Assembly: GCA_018350325.1 (NCBI GenBank)
Contig: JAEVLN010000001.1
Coordinates: 1,849,501-1,913,500 of the forward strand
From: Globodera rostochiensis
Lineage: Eukaryota > Nematoda > Chromadorea > Rhabditida > Heteroderidae
DNA length: 64,000 bases
Direction of reading: 5' to 3'
Position numbers and translations under genes: made by a program. The notes beneath the pieces were generated by a model that made no database searches, was not told the DNA's origin, and saw nothing but the letters and a program-made list of their open reading frames with translations. Positions 22,135 to 33,593 of this stretch are shown here, in pieces. The first letter of the stretch is position 1. Each line of letters opens with the position of its first letter.

Positions 22135-22890
22135 TGAAATTGGCTCTTTTGCTTTTTTGCTGAATTGGCTCTTTTGCTTTTGCTGAAATTGGCTCTTTTG
22201 CTTTTGCTGAATTGGCTCTTTTGCTTTTTTGCTGAATTGGCTCTTTTGCTGAATTGGCTCTTTTGCTTTTGCTGAATTGGCTCTTTTGCTTTTTTGCTGA
22301 ATTGGCTCTTTTGCTTTTGCTGAATTGGCTCTTTTGCTTTTTTGCTGAATTGGCTCTTTTGCTTTTGCTGAATTGGCTCTTTTGCTTTTTTGCTGAATTG
22401 GCTCTTTTGCTTTTGCTGAAATTGGCTCTTTTGCTTTTGCTGAAATTGGCTCTTTTGCTTTTGCTGAATTGGCTCTTTTGCTTTTTTGCTGAATTGGCTC
22501 TTTTGCTTTTTTGCTGAATTGGCTCTTTTGCTTTTGCTGAATTGGCTCTTTTGCTTTTTTGCTGAATTGGCTCTTTTGCTGAATTGGCTCTTTTGCTTTT
22601 GCTGAAATTGGCTCTTTTGCTTTTGCTGAATTGGCTCTTTTGCTTTTTTGCTGAATTGGCTCTTTTGCTTTTTTGCTGAATTGGCTCTTTTGCTTTTTGC
22701 AGAATTGGCTCTTTTGCTTTTGCTGAATTGGCTCTTTTGCTTTTTTGCTGAATTGGCTCTTTTGCTTTTTTGCTGAATTGGCTCTTTTGCTTTTTGCAGA
22801 ATTGGCTCTTTTGCTTTTGCTGAATTGGCTCTTTTGCTTTTTGCAGAATTGGCTCTTTTGCTTTTGCTGAATTGGCTCTTTTGCTTGGCA
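22135..22890. repeat. Minisatellite of 24-27-bp units, open in all minus-strand frames
   Basis: About thirty copies of TTGGCTCTTTTGCTTTTGCTGAA, varying mainly in the T run and a GCTGAA/GCAGAA swap. Minus-strand translation gives AKEPIQQ, KSQFSKS or SKRANSA according to frame, none with stops, so a 322-codon frame (23006-22038) exists. I see no splice structure or family match supporting a gene. Confidence 0.9.
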
Positions 22891-23439
22891 CGTAAAAAGT
22901 TTATAAAAAAAAGTGATGCAATGACAGGATCAACTGAGCAGAAGAACTGGGTTTTTATAGACATTTCAGTAAGGAATTTGTGGAAAATGATAAAACATAA
23001 CGCCAAACGTTAGATTTGGTATTTATTTTTTTAGTATTTTTCAATAACGCACAATGAAATGGTGACTTACAAATTAGTTTCTAAAAACCCCAAAACAAGT
23101 TACTTAGTTCAAATAATTCCTCAAAAGCCTCAAAATAGGCACTAAATTGTTCCTAAAAAGGGGAGTAAGTGGCCAAAAATTTTGCATTCACACTAAGTCA
23201 ACATTTTTTGAAAAATATGGATACCTAATTTTAAAATTTGCATTTTTTGGATGCAGATTTTTGGTCTCGAAAAAATGTCCATCTTTAAGCGTGCATTTTT
23301 CGGTTTAGGTGCCTATTTTGAGATTTTCGAGCCTAAAAATACTCATTCTAGTAATTAGTTCCAAAAAATGCAAATCAATTGCCCAAATTTCAACCGCCAT
23401 TTTCACACTTTGTTCGTTTTAGCCAAAATTATTGTTCTG
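22891..23439. other. Intergenic, no gene seen
   Basis: AT-rich spacer between the minisatellite and COX5B. The acceptor-like TTCGTTTTAG at about 23413-23422, just before the COX5B Met, could be a trans-splice site. Confidence 0.5.
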
Positions 23440-24430
23440 ATGAATCAACTTTTGTCTCCGTCCCGAATTCTTCTCGCCAAGCTGGGCAAGTCCGGCACGC
23501 AGCAGCTCAACCATTGTGCACTTCTGTCGTACAGCAAACGCCTCAGCGCCACCGAGGCGGACCCGGATGAGTACGGCTACCAGCCGGACCCGATTGAGCA
23601 CGCGTGGGGCTTGGAGCGCAAAATGCTTATTGCCCGTCTGAAGGGCGACGATGTAAGCGCCACAAAATTGTGGTGGCAAACGTTATAAATTGACGCGTAA
23701 TCCGATAGATGGTGGAGGTTTTTTCAAATATTCAAAGTTAAATATTTATAATTTGGGTTTTTGAAGAATGTGAAAATTTAGCACTTGTTAGTCAAGTGAT
23801 GATAACCTCTCGCCTCTTACAAAAAATTTGCAGTTTGGTCCAATTTTTTTAAACAAAATTCGGTTGTCAGATTCTTCATTTGTTGACCGCCGTTTTTCAA
23901 ATAAAAGTTTTGTAACATCTTTCTGGCGTTTGTTACAGTTTTATAAACGGGGGTTTTTAACCCGAATTCATTACAAAAATAGCATAAAAGCTATTTTATA
24001 AGTTTTCATATGTGTTGGTAATGTAAAAGACAAGAAAAATCATACATAAAAATGTTAGTATAATCGTTTTTTGGAGATTAAGCAAATGTCCAAATTTTAT
24101 TCGAATTTGTTCCAATTATTTTCAGCGTTACGAGCCCAAGATTTACTACCGCGCTGATCAAACTACTCGCGATTATCCAAATTTGGTGCCGGTCCATTAC
24201 CAAGACAAAGTTGTTGGATGCCTTTGTAAGTGTTTTGCGTTTCATTTGTGTTGATTTTTTGAAATTTTAAAGGTGAGCCGGACGGTGAGTCCATCAACTA
24301 TTGGCACCTTCGAAAGGGTGACACGAAACGCTGCGAGTGCGGACACTGGTACGGCGGGCAGGCCATGGTGATGGTAAAGCTGGTCCCAAAAACAAAAATG
24401 TTTAATCAAAAATTTTGGAGATTCAGCTAG
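23440..24430 (+). CDS. cox-5B: Cytochrome c oxidase subunit Vb (COX5B)
   Basis: Three exons: 23440-23652, 24126-24225 and 24273-24430, 471 bases, 156 aa. The N-terminus (MNQLLSPSRILLAKLG) is a plausible mitochondrial presequence: basic, with no acidic residues. The core follows family order: DPIEHAWGLERKMLIARLKG, DYPNLVPVHYQDKVVGC, then WHLRKGDTKRCECGHWYGG and KLVP. The Cys residues of VGCLCE and RCECGH correspond to the zinc-binding site of COX5B. The subunit sits on the matrix side of complex IV. The end is slightly uncertain. I let the last exon run to the TAG at 24428-24430, keeping KLVP, but GTAAAG after MVM with acceptor ATTCAG would instead give a shorter tail ending PRGPKVF. Intron 1 is 473 bp, long for this gene. 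Confidence 0.9.
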
Positions 24431-25109
24431 GTCCGAGCCCTATTCCCCGTGGCCCGAAAGTCTTCTAAAAATACATTTTATGTTTTAAAATTTAAATGCA
24501 TCGATAGACCAGCTTCACGTTGCCGTTTTAGGGGCTAATTTCGATTTGCGCGTTAATTTTCTCCATTTTTTGTAGGTTCAAAGGAGTTCAAGCCGACATG
24601 GACAGTTTCTGTTGATTGATGATGCAAAAATAGACATAATTTTGATGCGATTATTATAGGAAGCGTTGACTTGAGATCAGAACAATTCGTTTCCGTTTTT
24701 TGTTCGGATAAAGCGAAAAGGTCTGCATTTGTGTAAAGAATTTGTTGCTTTTAAGCCCCCTCTTATTTGTTAGAAGAAAAATTGTAACCTACCCCCCCCC
24801 CCCCGCCATGTTTATTTTGAGAATAAAAAAAAATCTAACATTTCATTTCACTCCCGGAAAGAGCATTTTTGGACCCGAGTGTGCCCATCTATACTATTCT
24901 TTATACAGCAAATACGGAATGTTTTAAGTGAGAATAATGCCACAATTCGAACTGTAGGGTGATTAGAATAAGTAAACAGTGAAATCGAGCAAAAACCAAA
25001 TTAATTCTCAAAGCACAAAGTTTGAATCGACAAATATATAGAAAGTGTGGAAACTGGCTAAAGAGAAGGAACTGCCCAAAAAAAAGAGGAAAATTCTTAA
25101 ATCCAGTGC
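24431..25109. other. Intergenic between convergent genes, no gene seen
   Basis: AT-rich with one long C run (about 24791-24804). It contains the 3' ends of COX5B (plus) and the TLC gene (minus). Confidence 0.5.
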
Positions 25110-27304
25110 TCAAGTCTGCTCCATTGCGGCATCCTTTGTGGGCTGTTGTTGTGTTGCAGCTACTGCTCGCCCGGCTTCGATGTCGCTTCGGCTGTGTGCC
25201 GGAACGAGGCGTTCAGCACCAGTGTTTGCTGTTCCGTTTCCGTTGTTGTAGTCCGACTCCAGTCCCTCGTCCTCGTCGTCTCCCCCGTTGGCGCCACCGC
25301 CGCCCTCCTCCTCGTCGTCGTCGTCGTCCTCCGACTCTTGCTGCTGCTGTTGCAGTGATTGTCGATGTGTTCGGCCCGACTCGTCATCATGCGGTTGTTG
25401 ACGGCGTGCGCGGCTTTTGCCCAACAGTCCATCGGCGGCCAACACGCGATAGCAGAGCACAAAATTGGTGAGTCCCAGAGAGTAAATGACCAAACTGTTC
25501 ACCACTTGCAGATGCCAGGCCAACTCCCAGTTGATGTACTGGCTGATCAACCAGCCTGAAAATAGAAAAAATAATTTGGTTAGCTCTTTTTTTATTGCAA
25601 AATTTCGTCTTTCTTAAAAAATCCGATCGGACTCCAATTCGGCGGCCCCGGGGGTTGAACGAATTCCCTTACCAATGAGGACAACGCTTACAGCAATGCG
25701 AAAAAGCATGAACGTGGCGACGTTGATCAATGCGATGATTTTGAATAAGTTTGAATCCTTCGGTTGCCGATACAAATTGCACAGAGAGCGCAAATGGAGG
25801 AAAATGCTAAAAATAGTTTCAAAGATTCATCAAACTTTTATGATAAAAAGCTGCTAAAACCCAAAACACACAAAAACTCGGACGCACCTGTTCACCTCCA
25901 TGAGCAGCCCGAGGACGACAATGTACAAAAATTTGCCTGTCACTTGGGTGATCATAAAAGCGGTGATCACAACAACGTGGTGGAACAACAATTCAATGAT
26001 ACGTGCCGAGCGCTCATTGACCACCAGGTCGATCAAATCGTGCACCATATAGCCGAGTGACATGTACGTCTGAATGAACCATATTCAATTGGTGTACAGG
26101 CTGAACCCAAATTCCCTCCCTCTCGAAATACAAAAAAAAAAATTATAGAAAGAAAAAAACATTTTTTAAAACATTGTCGAACCGTTAATTTTGCAACAAA
26201 AAAAAAATCGATGCCGACCCTACGCAAAAATTTAAAATGAAATAAAAAACAAAATGCTAGGGTCAAATACCCCTCTTTTTGTGCTTTTCGCCCCCCACCG
26301 ATCAAAATTCTTTGTTAGCCCTAAAAGTTGACCAACAAAAATTCTTTAAAAATTCGTATAACTCCAATTTCGTTTCGTGCCATAAGACCCCAGAATTTGC
26401 AATAAAAAATTACCAAATATCGCGCTTCCTTCGAGTCGGCGCCGATCAAATCGTCAATGTAACTGTCGAAGTGCGTGAGAATGCCGAGAGCCCAAACGCC
26501 GGACAAAATGGAATGGAACAGTGACACAAATTCATTTGAAATGCGCCATTTTTTGTTCGGCGGCACAAACTTAAGGGCAAAAATTCGAAATTAGATTCAA
26601 AAAACCCCAGAATTATCCAGAATTCCGTAATCTCTGGAATCCCCCAGAAGGTTTTGGCATAAATAAAATCCGCCGGATGCCCCCAACCGATGGCAACAAA
26701 AACCTCAAGTGATTTGCTGTCCATGCTTGGCGTCGAAAACGAACTGTTCGGACGACGCCGTCGCCGTCTCTTGAAATAGCTGAAGGTCGGGAACGTCCAT
26801 TTGCCGAACAAATACCAGCGGACCGCGAATTGGAAGAAGCGGAAAAAGACAAAGGACAGAAGCGCCTGTAAATTGAATAGAAATTACGTAAAAAAAAAAT
26901 GCGAATTTTAAACATTTTTCAAAGTTTTTTTTGCCCTCATTCATGGAGGGTTGGAGGAAACTTTCTTGGGTTGAAAATCAAGGACGGTCCTTGAAGGACC
27001 AGACAAAAAAACTATTTTCAAGGAGTGGGAATGAGTGAAGAAGCGACCCGGCAAAAAATGTTGATTAAACAAAATCTATTAAAAAATGTTGGCATTTTTC
27101 ATTTTACTGAATTTTCGGCGAAATTCTTTTAAGAAAATAAATTTTCATATTTAGAAGGCCTATTTTTTTGAGAATCAACGCACTTACAACAATTAGTGGA
27201 AGCCAAACATGGCCCCACCACCACAACGAAGTAAAGATTTTGCTGCTTCTAAATTCATTTGTCGTCTGAAGAATTGATGAATAATTCACTGAAGAACCAA
27301 TCAT
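25110..27304 (-). CDS. TLC-domain membrane protein (TLCD1/2, FLD-1-like)
   Basis: Six minus-strand exons: 27304-27188, 26865-26704, 26569-26414, 26069-25888, 25806-25673 and 25555-25110, total 1,197 bases, 398 aa. It starts MIGSSVNYSSILQTTNEF and has hydrophobic segments including HVWLPLIVALLSFVFFRFF, a basic KRRRRRRPN loop, and the TLC core YMVHDLIDLV...ELLFHHVVVITAFM with its paired His. Further membrane helices follow (GKFLYIVVLGLLMEVN, NVATFMLFRIAVSVVLIGW, LQVVNSLVIYSLGLTNFVL). The C-terminal 120 residues are cytosolic-looking: Gln-rich, then a long Asp/Glu run. Ceramide synthases share the TLC fold, but the length and the HH region fit TLCD proteins better. C. elegans FLD-1, of this group, limits polyunsaturated phospholipids and membrane fluidity. 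That orthology is inference. Confidence 0.8.
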
Positions 27305-27545
27305 GTCCTGTGATGTTTATGGAATGCTTTTATTTGTCAAAATTGTAAAATAAAATGCGAATTTAAGAGCAAAATGCCTTACCATAAAAGAGGAAGGTTG
27401 TTGAGTCATCAGAAAAACGGGCACGAACCTTTGATTTCTGGAATTTTTGATGAATTTTCATTTAAATTAAAAAAAAAATCTTAGACAGATTGCCAAATTA
27501 GTTTTATTTCAAGCAATTTTCTCATATTTTTGAAGGTGACCCGAC

Positions 27546-28363
27546 ATTTCAACACAGGACATTTCAACACAGGACATTTCAACACTGGACATTTCAACAC
27601 TGGACATTTCAACACTGGACATTTCAACACTGATTTTAAATTTTAAAAATAAATTGATAGTGCCAAATTCAAAAATACCTAGTTATAATTAAATAAAGGC
27701 TTATTAATTAATCAGTCTTGCTGAGCTAAATGCTATGTGATAAGAAATTTGAGAAATTCGAAAATATTTAAATGGTCCTTGTTATTGTTGACATTGAAAT
27801 GGTGAAATAAAAATAAGTGCACAAACTACATTTGCTTACTGAACCAATGTTTGAGTAGCATGATGGGTCAGGGGTCAATTTGGTTCTGCTAACTGATAAG
27901 GTTGAGTTGCGATCATATGAATATCGGAATCGCCTCACTCTCGTCCGATTTGGGGGTCAAGAAGTGGTTCAATTCATCGAACAAAAATCAACCAAAGGTG
28001 GCACACTCTTGTCACGAGACGGGTTTGAATACCGGTTTATCGAAATGCACCAGCGCATGGCGTGAGAGGGAGAGGACTAAAAAGGAAGAGCGTTTATGTG
28101 GCGCTGGTCAGCAGATTTTTGCAGAATTTGACCAGAGGGCTGGCGAAGACGCACTTCGTTACCTTAGAACGATTTCGTATCATCTAGCTCAGCAAGACTG
28201 ATTAATTAATAAGCCTTTATTTAATTATAACTAGGTATTTTTGAATTTGGCACTATCAATTTATTTTTAAAATTTAAAATCAGTGTTGAAATGTCCAGTG
28301 TTGAAATGTCCAGTGTTGAAATCAGTGTTGAAATGTCCAGTGTTGAAATGTCCTGTGTTGAAA
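27546..28363. mobile_element. Non-autonomous DNA transposon with about 180-bp terminal inverted repeats
   Basis: 27546-27728 and 28195-28363 are inverted copies of each other. The outer part is a tandem of GGACATTTCAACACTG-type units (six at left, five at right), followed by a shared stretch (GATAGTGCCAAATTC, CCTAGTTATAATTAAATAAA, TCAGTCTTGCTGAGCTA). The 466-bp core has a broken coding remnant in 27880-28200 (YEYRNRLTLVRFGGQEVVQF, then GGTLLSRDGFEYRFIE) that faintly resembles a FLYWCH zinc finger, a domain often carried by Mutator-like elements. Long TIRs fit that class. No clear target-site duplication was found. Confidence 0.8.
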
Positions 28364-29756
28364 GGTACAGGAGCCTTTTTGAATTTTCTTGGAATTTTTG
28401 CTTAAAAAAATGTCCAAAAACTTTGGACTTATGGGACCCCTGGTTTCTGTAGTGTAGAATCCGAATCCGGCCTCCATTTAACCAATACCGAAATTGTTTG
28501 TTTACGGAATATCTGATGATGGCCAAGGGATGGAATTGAATTGATCGACGCTTACAGTAATTTTCAAGCAAATCGAAATATTTATTTTTATGCTTTCCCG
28601 TCCTGCCAGCCCCGTCCCCGGGCCAATCCCGTCCTAGGGCTCGGGCCAATCCACCAGGATCAGTCCCGTCCTAGTGCCAATCCCGTCCCCGGGCCAATCC
28701 CGTCCCAGTTTAAAAATTGACATTTTTTAATAGGCGATCACCTCCAAAAATTGTAGCCTTTCATTTTTTAGGATAATTTAGGTCAGAAACATGAAAACAT
28801 GTTTAAAATTAAATATTTCCTTTTGTCGAATTCAATTAAGCCCCGGATTCATTCCCGGGTCTCGGCGCAAAAAAATCATTTTGATGCTTTTGTTTTGCAA
28901 AAATTCCTCCGATCGGCCGGCCGTCCATTGCGTGTAAGTGCGTCACCGAAGCGCCGCCGCCGGCGCGATTTGAGTCGACGCGTCGAAAAGAGTTGGCAAA
29001 CAAAAAAAAATTGCGGATGAAAGGGGGGGGGGATTTGGGGGGGGGGCGGGTGGGCCGAGTTTTACCTGCTGAGGTCCTCGAGAATGGTTGGGAGTGACCA
29101 AAGTCCCCCCCCCCCGTCCCCCTCGACCGACTGACCCGCAAATCGCCTCCCTCCGCCGTCTGTCGGACGACCCAAAACTCAAAAAATGTTTGAGTTTGTT
29201 TTGTGTGGAGTTGGGGGGGGGGGGAGGCGGCGGATTAAATTTTCTCGAGGATCATCTCGCGCGCGAGAAGGACGCGGAGGCGCGGAGGAAGAAAGATGCC
29301 CATCCCCGCCGCCTTCCGCCACTTCCCGACACTCTTTGCACTCTGTGGTGCATGGGCCCGTCGTTGTTGTTCTTTCTGTGCAGCGGAGGGGGAGGGGGGG
29401 GGGGGGGGGAAGTGACGGGGACACCGCTGACAGAGGAGACCTTCCTCTTTTTTGTTTTGTTTTAAATGTCTGGCCAATGGGATAAAATTTTCTTTTTTTT
29501 TGTGACCTCGAGAGTCTTGAGAAAGTTTGGTTCCCTGTCGTTTTTTGGTTCGGTCTTGACTAGGGGGTAACTTTTGGATTTGAGCCGAGAAAGAAAAACC
29601 AAATTTTGTTCCCAATTGAGAGCTTTTCTCAGGCTTTGGGGTTCGGCCAGGGTCTCGACTTGGAACCAATTGATCCCAGTCTCGAGTCAACAATTTACCA
29701 GTTAAGCTAACTCCTTTTACAGAGATAGGTGACATACACGGATGAATGGCTTGGCA
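28364..29756. other. Intergenic: short tandem CCAATCCCGTCC and G/C runs; 5' flank of the bHLH-PAS gene
   Basis: 28600-28710 repeats CCAATCCCGTCCCCGGG variants about five times. 29020-29430 has several runs of ten or more G or C. No gene is supported; long open frames here come from homopolymer runs. Confidence 0.5.
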
Positions 29757-32700
29757 ATGAACAGAGTCAGCCTGGCCTCAGGCTTTATGCCGGACGGATG
29801 CGGCGCCTCCGGCGCCTCAACAATTGCCGGCAAAACGGTGCACGGGACGAACAACAGCAGCAGCAGCAGGTTGGCGACGTGTACAACAAGCGCTGTTGGG
29901 GAGGCAGAATTTTTATGAGATTATTATTTCGAATCGAATTGTGCCGGATGGGGTATTCTTGCATTTTCCGTTAAAACAACAAAAAATTGTGTAGCAAAAT
30001 TCTTCTGATCACAAGGTCAACCCGGGGAGCGTCCAAGCAGCGTCGTGATCAGATCAACCTTGAGTTGGCACAAATTCGGCAACTGCTGCCACTCGCCGAG
30101 ACGACCAAAGAGCGTTTATTCCAATTGCAGGTCGTCGTCGTTGATGGCATGCTCGAGAGAGTAACACGATCGGACCGAGTCGAGAATTTTTATGACAACA
30201 TTTTTTGAATTTTGAATCCAGGGTCTCTTAAGCTGTCGATTTGGCACAATTTTCGAGATTTCCAAAATTCTTGAACCGAATTTCCCTAATAGATCTTGAT
30301 CGATGCCATTTCTGGTCCGAAAGTTCAGCCCTGGCTCTATTACGGCACTTTCTGTTGCAGGTGATGGCACTGTGCTGTGTGTGGATTCGGAAGCATCATG
30401 CCCTCATTGCCACCAGTTTTTGCCGTCCTTTTGTTTGAAAATTTTGCCAAAAATTTGTGCCCCCCAGTTTTGCCCTCGTCAACGAAAGAGGCAGCGGCGC
30501 CGTCGTCGTCGTCCTCCTCCACGCCGAAATGTCTCTTCCACAACGATCACCGATCTGTGCCAATTGCCAACCTGCTCCATGAACGTTTTGTACTTGCGGC
30601 CACTGAACAAGGCAAATTGCTGACGCTCAGTGACAATTTTCACGCGGACCCGGCATTCGCCACGGTACTGATCAGATCAGCACAGCAAGATGTTCGATCG
30701 AGATCGGCTGGTGGTCCACATCATCCGATCAATACCGAAACGAAAATTTCATTTTCAAAAAAAACTCCATTTCTGCGGATCCGAATCACATGATCAGTGA
30801 TTGATCAGAAGGGGATCCACATCATCCGATCGTGCCGGCCAAAAATTTAATTTTCAAAAAACCCCCATTTCTGCGCTTTCCGAATCACATGATCAGTGAT
30901 TGATCAGAAATTGCCTTGCTCATTCCCGACATCGATCCGATTTCTAGGGTCAATCGTTTGTATTTGCACTTGAGCAATTCCCGATCCCTGAAAATTGGGT
31001 CTGATCACCGATTCCGCTGACTGCTTTGATGTAGTTAGTAATCAATTCTTCATTCTCTCCAGGAAGAATTTATCGCCCAGGGCGATTCGTTGCAAGATCT
31101 GATCGACCCGCGCGATCATCCGGCATTGGCACATGCGTTGGCCGAAGCACAACAACAACAACATGGCCAACAAGTGGCATTTGTTAGTCATTTTTTGGGG
31201 GGTAATTAAAAAAAGCAAAAATTTTTATGTTTGCCGTTGGCGAGCCCCGAAGGTCGGAGGTTCAAAGCGACCGTCGGACTGGGACGGAAAAGTGTGTATT
31301 TTTTTTTTTCAAAAATTTTTTTTGGCATAAAATGCCGAAAATCTTGCGAATTTTTGAGCCATCTCTTGTGGTCGGCAAGCACATCCCCAGCAGAGCGGAT
31401 GCAGCAGCACCTCAAAAGGCGACAAAAGGCGGCGTTTTTGTGGCAATGTGCCGACCCTTAAGGAGTACAGTATGCTCTGTCCAGACCGCACATTCGTTCA
31501 GCAGCACTACGGTAGCGACGGCGGCGGCGGAGTTGGACCCGGACACGTTCCGACTTTGGCTGTCGCCCGCGCTGCACATTGTGCAACAGTGTGCCAAGTG
31601 TGACATTTTTTTTTGCCAAAATCAAAACCCAAACCGGTATAACGGAAAGCAAAATTTTATTGGTTACCAAAACAAAACCGAAAATTCCCCGTTTTAGATT
31701 TTCAGGGTAGCAAAATTCAAAATGATTCGATTTCGGGTTTGGGTTTTTTGAAATCGGTACAAATTCAGGAGGGGGGGGGAGTCAGAAGCTTCTATTCTCC
31801 TAAAATAGAGATGCTCTGCTTGAAAACCCGGACCCTGACTTTGTTTTCGAATGTCGGGGATATGGCAACTAGAGCCCGGGGGACTTGAGGACCGATTCAA
31901 AATCTCGAAAAATCTCGACGAGGTTCGATCGGCCCGGGCTTTAGTGGCGCAAGCAAAACCCTTTTGTGGTGATCAAAAACTGATCAACAAAAATCTTTTT
32001 ACAGACAAACTGTTCTAACCGGGTTTCTCAATTAAAAAACAGTGCCAAATCTCATCTGAAACTGTTCATGCCGTCCAACGACGACAGCTCGTCCACTGCT
32101 GTTGTGCCATCATCCCTTTACCAGCTCGTCCATCCGTAAGGCTTAAAAAGCAAATTTTTATTTTTATTTATTTTTAAAATTGTTTTGGACAGAAATTGCG
32201 CCTCCGCCCTCGCCAACGTGCACACAAAACGTCCATGAGATGCATGACCCTTCGGGGGATGCCAATAAAAGTTTTTATCCGTTGCCTTTGTTCAGTGCTC
32301 AACAACCACGCGGCGACCTGTGGCGGTGCTCATGTTCAGCCCGTGCTGCTACAGCTTGTCACTGCGACCGGCAGCCAACACGTTCAGCCCCTCAGGGTCC
32401 ATGCCGTTTTTGTACCGTGCACTATGCAGCAGCAGCTGCAGAACCAGGGCCAACTGTTCGAAGGGCTCTTCCAGGTGTTGAGGTTGGTACTGCAACATGG
32501 CGACATAGTGTTCGTCTACGACCGCCATCCTCTGATCAGTTATTTGATCACTGCTTTCTGATCAACTACTCCCTCCACGGCATTGTTTTTAGTAAACTTG
32601 ACTTGATCTATTCTTTCTGTCTGATTGAAATCAAGGTTCCGATTCCGATCACTAATTTTTGGCTTCCCTCTTTGGGGGGGGGCAATTGGCGCTCCCGGAA

Positions 32701-33593
32701 TTCTATGATTAACAAAAAGTGGTCAAATGTACTAATCTAAATTTTCTGATCAGTGATCTGGAGGCGGACGCCGCTCAGCGAGCCGATTGGATGTATTCAG
32801 AGAACATCAGATCAACTGCATACAGAAAAGAGCAACGGGTTCGGCCACATTCTTCTGATCACATGGCTTCATCGTTGCCCTCCAATGGGTTTGGCATTGT
32901 GCCATCGAAACAACAAAAAGCGTTGGCGTTTCACCACCATAACACTGTCCAATACTACACCATCGGCTGTCACCAAAATTGGCACCAGCTGTCACAACAA
33001 CGACAACAACAAAATGGCATAAAATTTGCGGGCGACAAACTGTCGACTCCAAAAAGCGAGGTAAAAATGATGTGCAAGCATTTCGATCGATTTACTCCGG
33101 TCCCGAAATGCCGAACGCGTCCAACTCGTTGGATGGTTAAAACGCCTAGGGCGTCGAGGGTTCGTTTGATTGCCGCCCGGGGCTATCGGGGTTTCAGAGA
33201 ATTAATTTTGAACCCAAATTAATTTAAACCAATCAGCAGATCGATCTGAACAACAATGTTCTGATGGATGCCAACACCTACAGTGCAAAACAGCACTTTC
33301 GGCACAACGCCGGAGGCGATGTGCCGTCGGTGGGTGAGGACAATGAGGAAGAGGGCAGCAGCAGCAGCAGCAGCAGCAGCATCTTCCAGCTTCCTTCGCT
33401 GTGCGATGGACAGTTGCCGGAACTGGACGACCGGGACTTGGACGAGTTCTTCAGACAGGTGGAGGCCAAGAACAACAATGACGCCGGAGGGGATGAGCAA
33501 CAACAGCACGATGATTGTGGTGAAGAAATGGTGGTGAGGAAGAAGCGCAAGAAATGTGAAGATGACGTCATCCGATTGCTTGGCACATCGTAA
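29757..33593 (+). CDS. cky-1: bHLH-PAS transcription factor, NPAS4/dysfusion type (CKY-1-like)
   Basis: Clear exons: 29757-29869, 30016-30130, 30361-30415, 30468-30664, 31063-31182, 32754-33060 and 33240-33593. Weaker ones lie at about 31391-31600, 32006-32137 and 32192-32550. The start MNRVSLASGFMPDG leads into RSTRGASKQRRDQINLEL and ERLFQLQ, the basic-helix-loop-helix region whose STRGASK boundary is typical of NPAS4/dysfusion. PAS-A pieces are RFVLAATEQGKLLTLSDNF and IAQGDSLQDLIDPRDH; a PAS-B piece is LKLFMPSNDDSS...SLYQLVHP. The C-terminus is Ser- and acid-rich (QLPELDDRDLDEFFRQ), like an activation domain. Family members dimerise with ARNT/AHA-1. The first four exons close in phase. From 31390 to 32560 I cannot keep a single frame: good segments (AELDPDTFRLWLSPALHIV, LLQLVTATGSQHVQ) sit in different frames, implying missed small introns or indels. 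Symbol by resemblance. Confidence 0.85.

Noticed and set aside
22038..23006. 322-codon open frame of KSQFSK repeats as a protein-coding gene
   Set aside because: The whole frame is a minisatellite open in every minus-strand frame; no splice sites, signal peptide or homologous flanks support a gene.
27880..28201. Transposon core frames as an intact gene
   Set aside because: Frames are short and interrupted; only a weak FLYWCH-like trace remains.
29088..29735. Pro/Gly-rich open frames upstream of the bHLH-PAS gene
   Set aside because: They arise from long G and C runs, change frame freely and match nothing.
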